From Hyphomicrobiaceae bacterium (GTDB lineage: Bacteria; Pseudomonadota; Alphaproteobacteria; Rhizobiales; Devosiaceae), in assembly GCA_020638065.1 (NCBI GenBank), contig JACKJG010000004.1, forward strand, positions 1 through 64,000: a stretch of DNA of 64,000 nucleotides, in the 5' to 3' direction. The first letter of the stretch is position 1, and every line of letters starts with the position of its first letter. Below the pieces are notes generated by a model, which saw only the letters and a program-made list of their open reading frames with translations, was not told where the DNA came from and made no database searches. Positions 54,334 to 61,067 of the stretch are shown one piece after another. The translations under genes and the position numbers were made by a program.

Positions 54334-55323
54334 TCACGCCACTCCCTTGCCTTTGGCAACAGCGATCCGCCGTTGCACGGCGACGTTTCCGTCAAATCTG
54401 CGGTTCATGAAATAGCTGCCCAGCCGCCTGATGCTGACCGGCGTCAACTCTGCCCCAGCGGCGAGCAGCAGGTGATCGTCGCGATCCACAATGTCGCTCG
54501 CCACCACATCGCCCGGAACAAGCTGCTGCGGTTTGAGCAAGATCCGCTCATAATCGCGCTTCTCCTCGCGTCGGGTTTTCACGAAGACCAGACCGGCTTG
54601 TTTCAGAATATCCGGGTCATAAACATGCCGTTTTGCCACCATCTGGCGGAACGCATCCGACCGGGTGCGCCCCGGACCGGTGGCAAGATCGACAAAGTCG
54701 ATCAACAATCGCAGGATCCGCGCAGATTGCGGAATTTTCGCTCCGGTCAACTCACCCGACGGGAATCCCGACCCATCATATCCGGCACGTGAGTAGTAGA
54801 GCACGCGCGCCACGCACTCCAATTGCGGGATGTTGCAGACAAGCTGGTATGCAACTTCAGCACTCTCGTCGACCTTGCGCTGTTCGACATCGCTGAGCGG
54901 CTGCCCCACGACATACTTGTTGACCAGCCAGTCCGGCAAGCCAAGCAGTCCGATAGGATAAAGCATGGCCGCGAGGTCCAGTTCGCACAACCTTTCGATG
55001 GGCATATGCTGTGCCAGTCTGTGCGCCCAGCGTTGCACTTTTCCAGCCTTTTCAAAAAGCTCGGGACGAACGAGCGCCAGAACGTCGGATAATAGCTTGA
55101 CCGTCGAACTGATCAGGATTTCGCGCTCGTGAGCCGCAACCGGCAACGCCTCCACCTCAGCCGGGGCGGACCTCGGATCGGAAAAGGACCGGGCCTGCTC
55201 GGAGGTCTCATCCACATTCTTTGGCTGCAGAATTGGCTGATTTGGGGTTTTGAGTGCCCCCGGCAAATAGGCTCTCTCTGTCTTCTTTTGCGGCCGGGCT
55301 GGCAAATTTACTGAATCATACAT
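54334..55323 (-). CDS. degenerate HD-GYP-like protein
   Basis: About 329 residues from MYDSVNLPARP (AGGA 8 nt upstream; an ATG 69 nt earlier is possible). An HD-GYP-type region spans about residues 90-240. The GYP-like loop is kept (RVLYYSRAGYDGSGFPSGELTGAKIPQSARIL), but the HD pair that should read HDIGK is replaced by YPIGLLGLP, and the His-His before the loop is YY. The metal site is therefore lost, so c-di-GMP hydrolysis is unlikely. It may sense a ligand or bind a partner. Convergent with cspA. Confidence 0.75.
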   Translation of the reverse strand: MYDSVNLPARPQKKTERAYLPGALKTPNQPILQPKNVDETSEQARSFSDPRSAPAEVEALPVAAHEREILISSTVKLLSDVLALVRPELFEKAGKVQRWAHRLAQHMPIERLCELDLAAMLYPIGLLGLPDWLVNKYVVGQPLSDVEQRKVDESAEVAYQLVCNIPQLECVARVLYYSRAGYDGSGFPSGELTGAKIPQSARILRLLIDFVDLATGPGRTRSDAFRQMVAKRHVYDPDILKQAGLVFVKTRREEKRDYERILLKPQQLVPGDVVASDIVDRDDHLLLAAGAELTPVSIRRLGSYFMNRRFDGNVAVQRRIAVAKGKGVA

Positions 55324-55574
55324 CAAAGCATTCCTGTCTCGCGCGCGCGTACCTTCCCCGCCCGCACCTGAATTTTCACCAATGCCGGGCATCAGTTTGA
55401 CTCAAATGCCGTCATGTGCCGGGATAACCCGGCAGGCAGGCACCGCGGCGCTTGACCGCCGCAAATCCGCAATGCAACCTTATCGCTCGAAGAGGCGCGC
55501 ACCCGAGTCGAACTGAACAACGCCTGGTCCTGCGGCCCGCAAGGGGATACCGGGGGACCGGAGGAGAATGTGAT

Positions 55575-56048
55575 TTGGAAAAAATCCCGATGACCCCTGA
55601 AGGTCACGCAAAACTCAGCGCCGAGCGCGCCGAACGCATCTCGGTTGAGCGCCCCAAGATCATTGCGGCGATCGCCGAAGCGCGCGCCCATGGGGATTTG
55701 AGTGAAAACGCGGAATACCATGCCGCCAAGGAACAGCAGAGCCTTAACGAGGGCCGGATCCTGGAACTTGAGTCGATACTTGCCCTGGCAGATGTGATCG
55801 ATGTGAGAAAGCTCAGCGGCAGCAAGGTCAAATTCGGCGCCACGGTCACGCTTGTGGACGAGGATACCGAGGAAGAAAAGACCTACATGCTTGTCGGCGA
55901 CCCCGAAGCAGATCTGAGGGCCGGCAAGGTCTCGATTTCGTCTCCGATTGCCCGCGCCGTGATCGGCAAGGAAGCTGGTGACGTCGTTGAAGTCGCTGCT
56001 CCCGGCGGCGCCCGATCCTACGAGATCGTGGATGTGAAGTTCATCTGA
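55575..56048 (+). CDS. greA: transcription elongation factor GreA
   Basis: 157 residues starting at a TTG with GGAGGAG 9 nt upstream (MEKIPMTPEGHAKL). Rescues backtracked RNA polymerase by stimulating transcript cleavage. N-terminal coiled coil with the acidic tip is AAIAEARAHGDLSENAEYHAAKEQQ; the C-terminal FKBP-like domain has VKFGATVTLVDED and SPIARAVIGKEAGDVVEVAAPGGARSYEIVDVKF. Located between carB and trxB, as in related genomes. Confidence 0.96.
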   Translation: MEKIPMTPEGHAKLSAERAERISVERPKIIAAIAEARAHGDLSENAEYHAAKEQQSLNEGRILELESILALADVIDVRKLSGSKVKFGATVTLVDEDTEEEKTYMLVGDPEADLRAGKVSISSPIARAVIGKEAGDVVEVAAPGGARSYEIVDVKFI

Positions 56049-56164
56049 ACAGCGAAAAGGCACAAATCAGACTAACTTTTAGGCAACAACGCCGTCTGTG
56101 GTTGAAAAGTGCAACACTTCCGGGTCTCTCGACCGGCACTGGCTTGAATAGCAGGCTTTGCGAC

Positions 56165-56176
56165 CCCTAATTAGGG
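56165..56176. promoter_or_regulatory. 12-bp palindrome upstream of trxB
   Basis: CCCTAATTAGGG, a perfect palindrome 46 bp before the trxB start. A compact hairpin GGCGCC-TTA-GGCGCC (56195-56209) follows between it and the ribosome site AAAGGA, so the leader may be regulated at two levels. Position suggests the downstream LysR regulator could bind here. Confidence 0.35.
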
Positions 56177-56222
56177 ACAAAATGTCAACGACCGGGCGCC
56201 TTAGGCGCCGAAAGGACTATTC

Positions 56223-57173
56223 ATGCACGCAAAGACGATCATCATCGGATCCGGCCCGGCCGGATACACAGCCGCGGTTTATGCCGCCCGCGCCATGCTC
56301 GAGCCGATCATCATCGAGGGGCTGCAGCCTGGTGGCCAGCTCACCATCACGACCGAAGTCGAGAACTATCCCGGCTTTGCCGAGCCGGTCGACGGTCCTT
56401 GGCTGATGCAGCAGATGCGCGCCCAGGCCGAAAATGTCGGCACCAGAATCATCAACGACACGATCACCAATGTTGACCTCGATGTCCGGCCCTTCCGCCT
56501 GACCGGCGACGGTGGCGAAATCTACACCGCGGACGCGCTGATCATCGCCACCGGCGCCCAGGCCAAGTGGCTTGGCATCGAAAGCGAAGAAGCGTTCAAG
56601 GGCTTTGGCGTTTCGGCCTGCGCGACCTGCGACGGCTTCTTTTATCGCGACAAGAAGGTGCTGGTCATCGGCGGCGGCAATACCGCCGTTGAAGAAGCAC
56701 TGTTCCTGACCAACTTCGCTTCGGAAGTCATCGTTGTTCACCGCCGCGATGAATTCCGCGCCGAACAGATCCTGCAGAAGCGCCTGTTCTCCAATCCCAA
56801 GATCAAGGTGATGTGGAACACCGAACTGGCCGATGTCGTCGGCACCAGCATGCCCAAATCGGTCACTGGCGCCAAATTGCGCAATCTCAAGTCCGGCGAA
56901 ATCACCGAAATGGATGTGGACGGCATCTTCGTCGCCATTGGCCACGCTCCGTCGACATCCTTGTTCGAAGGCAAGCTTGAGACCAAACGCGGTGGCTATC
57001 TTGTGACCGCTCCGGACAGCACGGCAACCGCTATCCCCGGCGTTTATGCGGCTGGCGATGTCACCGACGACGTCTATCGTCAGGCCGTCACGGCCGCGGG
57101 CATGGGCTGTATGGCAGCCCTTGAGGCCGAGCGCTTCCTCGCAGAGCAGGACGTCAGGGAAGCCGCTGAATAA
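56223..57173 (+). CDS. trxB: thioredoxin reductase
   Basis: 316 residues, NADPH-dependent FAD disulfide reductase. FAD loop IIIGSGPAGYTAAVYAARA (6-24), redox-active CATCDG (Cys 133 and 136), NADPH loop VIGGGNTAVEEALFLT, and C-terminal GVYAAGDVTDDVYRQAVTAAGMGCMAALEAERFL. The start has AAAGGA 6 nt upstream. The stop overlaps the LysR gene start by one base (TAATG), so the pair is co-translated. Confidence 0.97.
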   Translation: MHAKTIIIGSGPAGYTAAVYAARAMLEPIIIEGLQPGGQLTITTEVENYPGFAEPVDGPWLMQQMRAQAENVGTRIINDTITNVDLDVRPFRLTGDGGEIYTADALIIATGAQAKWLGIESEEAFKGFGVSACATCDGFFYRDKKVLVIGGGNTAVEEALFLTNFASEVIVVHRRDEFRAEQILQKRLFSNPKIKVMWNTELADVVGTSMPKSVTGAKLRNLKSGEITEMDVDGIFVAIGHAPSTSLFEGKLETKRGGYLVTAPDSTATAIPGVYAAGDVTDDVYRQAVTAAGMGCMAALEAERFLAEQDVREAAE

Positions 57174-58072
57174 TGCCGCTTCACGACTGGGACAAGTTGC
57201 GCATTTTCCATACGGCTGCTGAGGCGGGAAGCTTCACGCACGCCGCCGAAAAGCTCAACATGTCCCAGTCCGCGGTCTCCCGGCAGATTTCGACGCTTGA
57301 GGAAAGCCTCGGGATCAAGCTGTTCATTCGCCATGCCCGCGGTCTGGTTCTGACCGAGCTCGGCGAGCAATTGTTCGGAACCGTGCACCGCATGTATTTC
57401 GAATTGCAGGCGGTCGAAGGCCAGATTTCGGACAGCCAGGAAGAACCGTCCGGCCCATTGTCCATTACGACAACCGTGGGTATCGGCTCCACCTGGCTCG
57501 CCGCCCGCGCCAACGAGTTCACCAGCCTGCATCCCAAGATCCAGCTGGATATCAAACTCAACGATTCCGATCTCGATCTGGCCATGCGCGAGGCAGACGT
57601 CGCCATCCGTCTGCACCCGCCCAGTCAGTCGGACATGATTCAGCGCAAGCTCTTCACGGTGCATTTCCATATCTACGCATCGCCGAGCTATCTGAAGCAG
57701 CACGGAACACCCCAAACCGTCGAAGATTTGGACAATCACCGTATTGTCACCTTCGGCGAGCCCGTCCCCTCGCACCTCGGCGACATCAATTATCTTGAAC
57801 GAGTCGGCCGCCCTGATCACGATCCGCGCCGATCCCAGCTTCGAGTCAACGCCATTTCCGGAATGGCCCAGGCCGTCCGCGCTGGCACCGGCCTCGCCAT
57901 GCTGCCCGATTACGTGCTTGAGGGCGCCGACGAATTCGCGGTCGTGCTTCCCGAAATCCGCCTGCCTGAATTCGACACCTATTTTGTCTATCCGCCCGCG
58001 CTTAAGAACTCCAAGCGCGTGCACGTCTTTCGCGACTTCCTCGTCGAGAGCGCGCGCAAGTGGTCCTACTGA
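57173..58072 (+). CDS. LysR-family regulator next to trxB
   Basis: 299 residues. N-terminal winged helix: LRIFHTAAEAGSFTHAAEKLNMSQSAVSRQISTLEESLGIKLFIRHARGLVLTELG. The C-terminal periplasmic-binding-like effector domain has SGPLSITTTVGIGSTWLAARANEF and GMAQAVRAGTGLAMLPDYV. Two Cys typical of OxyR are absent, so a redox Cys switch is not apparent. Overlaps trxB by one base, an arrangement conserved in this group, and may control trxB. Confidence 0.93.
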   Translation: MPLHDWDKLRIFHTAAEAGSFTHAAEKLNMSQSAVSRQISTLEESLGIKLFIRHARGLVLTELGEQLFGTVHRMYFELQAVEGQISDSQEEPSGPLSITTTVGIGSTWLAARANEFTSLHPKIQLDIKLNDSDLDLAMREADVAIRLHPPSQSDMIQRKLFTVHFHIYASPSYLKQHGTPQTVEDLDNHRIVTFGEPVPSHLGDINYLERVGRPDHDPRRSQLRVNAISGMAQAVRAGTGLAMLPDYVLEGADEFAVVLPEIRLPEFDTYFVYPPALKNSKRVHVFRDFLVESARKWSY

Positions 58073-58205
58073 CCATTTTGTCCAAACCTGCGACAATTGG
58101 GCCCAGAATCGGGCATAAGTTCTTGAAATTACCATATATTCTCTATTTGGAATATGTTCGGCACACCCTCGTTGACCAATAGGGCACTTGCGGACTCAAT
58201 GCATG

Positions 58206-58328
58206 CTTCCTATTTGGGTTGGTGACGCAAGTGCACTGTCCCTCCTGGCACTTGTGGTGTCCCTCCTTGCAGGGCGGAAGCCTTGCAACTGGCTCCGATC
58301 GGCTGGTCCGGTCGGAGCCATTTTCTTT
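58206..58328 (+). ncRNA. candidate sRNA 1, anti-Shine-Dalgarno hairpin type
   Basis: A GTTGACCA element (58171-58178) lies upstream. The hairpin CAAGTGC/GCACTTG (58228-58254) holds ACTGTCCCTCCTG in its loop. TGTCCCTCCT recurs at 58258-58267, 21 nt after its first copy. A stable terminator ends it (58291-58328). The pattern matches the cuckoo/CcsR small RNAs of alphaproteobacteria, whose loops present CCUCCUCCC-like anti-ribosome-site sequence. The 5' end is an estimate. Confidence 0.6.
58291..58328 (+). terminator. intrinsic terminator of candidate sRNA 1
   Basis: GGCTCCGA...TCGGAGCC stem extended by four pairs (one wobble) around CTGGT, followed by ATTTTCTTT. Confidence 0.85.
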
Positions 58329-58466
58329 GCGTTTGTGCGGGAAAACAACGCGAAATGGCCCCTATCCGTCATTCATTCCGCCTTCTGCATCCATGCACTC
58401 ACCGCATACCTGCCATGAACCTGGGCCTATTGTTGACCAGTTGGTAAAAAGGCATATTGGCAATTG

Positions 58467-58659
58467 TCAGATGGACGCGCCCCGTTCTCCTCCTCCTACC
58501 GGGCTCCGCGAATATCAGACCCCGAACGTCGATTGAATTCCTCCTCCCTCGATCCACGTTCAACCCGAACGGCCCAATCCTCCCTCTGGTGTCCGTTCAA
58601 ACTTGAAATTCGGGCTCAGCCCGTTTCAAGGCTCCACCTCAGCGTGGAGCCTTTTTTTT
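58467..58659 (+). ncRNA. candidate sRNA 2, three anti-Shine-Dalgarno hairpins
   Basis: Preceded by GTTGACCA (58432-58439). Three successive hairpins each place a C/T-rich motif in the loop: CTCCTCCTCC (58487-58496) between CCCG and CGGG; CCTCCTCCC (58540-58548) within the GAACGT/ACGTTC stem (58524-58561); CCTCCC (58579-58584) within the GAACGG/CCGTTC stem (58567-58598). A fourth hairpin (CTTGAAA/TTTCAAG, 58602-58630) and a terminator close the unit. It may be one transcript later cut into pieces, as reported for cuckoo RNA arrays. Ends are estimates. Confidence 0.65.
58630..58659 (+). terminator. intrinsic terminator of candidate sRNA 2
   Basis: GGCTCCAC-CTCAGC-GTGGAGCC followed by eight T's. 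Confidence 0.95.
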
Positions 58660-58769
58660 GCGCGTACCGCAACTGGCCGCCCTTAGGCCTGCATCCGGTC
58701 TGCGCGGCGCGCATGGCTCCCATGACCAATCGGCAATTGTGCCAAAACGCCAAATCGGCGACCTTTGCT

Positions 58770-58885
58770 TATCGGAATTTGTCGGCGCTCCTCCTCCCTG
58801 CCGCGATCCGCAACAAGGATCCTTGGTTTTCGCCCGGATCTTTTTGGAAGACCCCGCCACTCCCCTCCGGCGGGGTCTTTTTTTT
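58770..58885 (+). ncRNA. candidate sRNA 3, anti-Shine-Dalgarno hairpin type
   Basis: CCTCCTCCC (58790-58798) sits in a loop closed by CGGC/GCCG (58783-58803). A GATCC/GGATC hairpin (58805-58821) follows. The final terminator carries ACTCCCCTCC in its own loop (58859-58868). No clear promoter was found directly upstream, so it may derive from read-through of the preceding unit. Ends are estimates. Confidence 0.6.
58850..58885 (+). terminator. intrinsic terminator of candidate sRNA 3
   Basis: GACCCCGCC...GGCGGGGTC, 9-bp stem with a 10-nt C/T-rich loop, then eight T's. It isolates the RTX 2 promoter from upstream transcription. Confidence 0.95.
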
Positions 58886-58913
58886 GCGTCAAAACCGACG
58901 GTTTCATCCAAAA

Positions 58914-58931
58914 ATACTCCAGTTGGAGTAT
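58914..58931. promoter_or_regulatory. 18-bp palindrome over the RTX 2 promoter
   Basis: ATACTCCAGTTGGAGTAT with perfect 8-bp arms. The -35-like ATGGAC (58930-58935) overlaps its last two bases, and -10-like TACCTT (58953-58958) follows after 17 bp, so the dyad centre is near -42. The same site recurs with identical spacing before RTX 3 (60960-60977). Confidence 0.75.
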
Positions 58932-59024
58932 GGACCACCCCACTCAAGTCCCTACCTTGAAGCAACATTTTGGCTGCCGGCGTGAACCGCAGCCTGTTTG
59001 CTTTGGATTTGTTGGGAGAACATG

Positions 59025-60863
59025 ATGAGTGGCGCGGTCAAGGTCGGAAGCGAGTTTCAGATCAACTCAACGATCACCTACGACCAATATGAGGTGAAGC
59101 TCACGGCCCTGACCAATGGCACCTTTGTCGCCACCTGGGTCAGCAAGACCGACGCGACGACGCATAAGCACATTTTCGCGCAGCGATTCAACATCGACGG
59201 CACACCGCTGGGCTCGCAATTCCGCGTCGATACTGGAGCGGTCGAGGCGACCTTCAGTGTCAGCCCCGACATCACGGCCCTTGACGATGGCGGATTCATG
59301 ATCGTCTGGTCGCAATCATCGGGGTCAATCCGTGTCCAGCGCTACGACGCGGACGGCGTGGCGGATTCAATCGTTAGCCAGCAACAACTGAACCAGATCA
59401 CCAATGGATCCGTCAGCAGTCCGAGCATCGCCCCCGCGGCTGGCGGCGGCTGGTTCGTCTTCTTTTCCAGCTACAACGTCGACAACGACACAAATACCCA
59501 GGACACGAGCATTCAGGCTGCGCTGCTCGACAATGATGGCAATTACGAATTCACCCCCGGCGAATTCACGGTCAGGGCTGGGGGTGCCACAACCTCAGAC
59601 TCCGGCCGCAGCCCGGACGTGGCCAAGCTCTCGGACGACGGACATGTCGCGGTCTGGCGCGACACGGCCTCCGGCACAGAGTCGATCATGATGCAGCTCT
59701 ATTACGCGAGCGGCACCGCAAACGGCGCGCCCGTGCAGGTCGATAGCCGCATGGTCACCAACAAGTTCGAGCCCACGGTCATCGCCCTCGCCAACGACGA
59801 CTTTCTTGTCATGTGGCGCGATTCACCCGATGCCTTCGATACCGGCATCCGCGCCGTTCACTTCAGGCCGGACGGCCTCGGATATTATACGGCTGGCACA
59901 GAGTTTTCGCCCACAGACGATGCTGGCCCCCACTACGGCACGAACCTTGCCGTATCCGCCCTCCCCGACGGCGGCTACATACTGACATGGGCCGCCAATG
60001 GCCCTGCGGACAATTACGGCATCTATGCCCAGCGCTTCGACGCAGCGGACGGCAAGGTAGGTGATACCGTGCTGGTCAACACAATTACCGATGGATACCA
60101 ATTGGACCCTTCGGTCACCACACTGGCGAACGGTGCCTTTACGATTGCCTGGGAATCCAGCTTCGGCACCAGTGAAGGCGGCGACGGAGACGGCAGCGGC
60201 GTTTTCGGACAATTGTTCAAAGCCCAGCTATTTGGGACCAATTCTCGCGACACGCTGACCGACGATGTCGGCGCCAACTGGATGGACGGACGCAGCGGCG
60301 GCGACAACCTGAACGGAAAAGGTGGCGACGACGTCATCTACGGGCAGGACGGCGCCGACACCATTCTTGGTGGCAGCGGCAAGGATAGCCTCTTCGGCGG
60401 CAATCAGAACGACGATCTCGACGGTGGCTCCGATGATGACATTCTCAAGGGCCAGAGCGGCAAGGACACGCTTGCGGGTAAATCCGGCAACGACCAGCTT
60501 CTTGGCGGCAGCCAGAATGACACGCTCGATGGCGGCGCCGACGATGACATTCTCAAAGGTCAGAGTGGCAATGACCGCCTGATCGTCGGCAAGGGCAATG
60601 ATAAGGCGACCGGCGGCTCGGGCGACGATCGCTTCATCTTCGGAAAACACGAAGACACCAACACGATCACGGACTTTCAGAACAATCGCGACAGGATCGA
60701 CCTGAAGGCCTTCGGCTTCGCATCAAAGGCACAGGCCCTGTCGAAATTTCAGGAAGTCGGTTCGAGCACCAACGACATGATCAAGTTCGAATTCAAGGGC
60801 ACGACCATCAAGGTCAAGGGCATCGACATGCCACAGCTCGACAATTCCGACATCATTATCTAG
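59025..60863 (+). CDS. RTX calcium-binding protein 2 (repeat-domain type)
   Basis: 612 residues from MSGAVKVGSEFQIN (GGAG 6 nt upstream of this second of two adjacent ATGs). The first ~400 residues are seven or so repeats of about 50 residues (pattern ALxxGxFVxxWxS...FAQRFNxDG), probably a beta-propeller. RTX nonapeptides follow at about 405-540 (GGDNLNGKGGDDVIYGQDGAD, GGSGKDSLFGG). The C-terminal ~70 residues (NNRDRIDLKAFGFASK to GIDMPQLDNSDIII) are shared with RTX 1 and are the likely type I secretion signal. The secretion genes are not in the window. Confidence 0.88.
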   Translation: MSGAVKVGSEFQINSTITYDQYEVKLTALTNGTFVATWVSKTDATTHKHIFAQRFNIDGTPLGSQFRVDTGAVEATFSVSPDITALDDGGFMIVWSQSSGSIRVQRYDADGVADSIVSQQQLNQITNGSVSSPSIAPAAGGGWFVFFSSYNVDNDTNTQDTSIQAALLDNDGNYEFTPGEFTVRAGGATTSDSGRSPDVAKLSDDGHVAVWRDTASGTESIMMQLYYASGTANGAPVQVDSRMVTNKFEPTVIALANDDFLVMWRDSPDAFDTGIRAVHFRPDGLGYYTAGTEFSPTDDAGPHYGTNLAVSALPDGGYILTWAANGPADNYGIYAQRFDAADGKVGDTVLVNTITDGYQLDPSVTTLANGAFTIAWESSFGTSEGGDGDGSGVFGQLFKAQLFGTNSRDTLTDDVGANWMDGRSGGDNLNGKGGDDVIYGQDGADTILGGSGKDSLFGGNQNDDLDGGSDDDILKGQSGKDTLAGKSGNDQLLGGSQNDTLDGGADDDILKGQSGNDRLIVGKGNDKATGGSGDDRFIFGKHEDTNTITDFQNNRDRIDLKAFGFASKAQALSKFQEVGSSTNDMIKFEFKGTTIKVKGIDMPQLDNSDIII

Positions 60864-60959
60864 CGCGCCGGACCGGACTTCGCGGACAGGTTGAGCGCCC
60901 GGAAAACCAGGAACACCGAAGCACTTGTTTCGCTCAGAATCGCGACACGGCCACTCAAA

Positions 60960-60977
60960 ATACTCCATATGGGGTAT
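60960..60977. promoter_or_regulatory. 18-bp palindrome over the RTX 3 promoter
   Basis: ATACTCCATATGGGGTAT, one mismatch between the arms. ATGGAC (60976-60981) and TAACCT (60999-61004) sit at the same distances as the equivalent elements before RTX 2. The shared layout indicates one regulator for both genes. Confidence 0.72.
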
Positions 60978-61067
60978 GGACATGGCACTCTAACCTCTTA
61001 ACCTGCCTGAACTTTTCCGTTTCGCGGTTTTTTTGCTGCAACCGCGGACATTCGTTTGGAGGACAAG

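Larger units (their letters stand above)
58073..59024. other. 952-bp non-coding region rich in structured RNA elements
   Basis: Between the LysR gene and RTX protein 2. No protein gene is supported. It holds three intrinsic terminators, at least five hairpins that show CTCCTCC-type motifs in their loops, two GTTGACCA promoter-like elements, and the palindrome-promoter of the RTX gene. See the separate ncRNA and regulatory entries. Confidence 0.8.

Noticed and set aside
58464..58985. 173-codon frame across the sRNA region
   Set aside because: Runs through two intrinsic terminators and the hairpin array; no ribosome site or domain.
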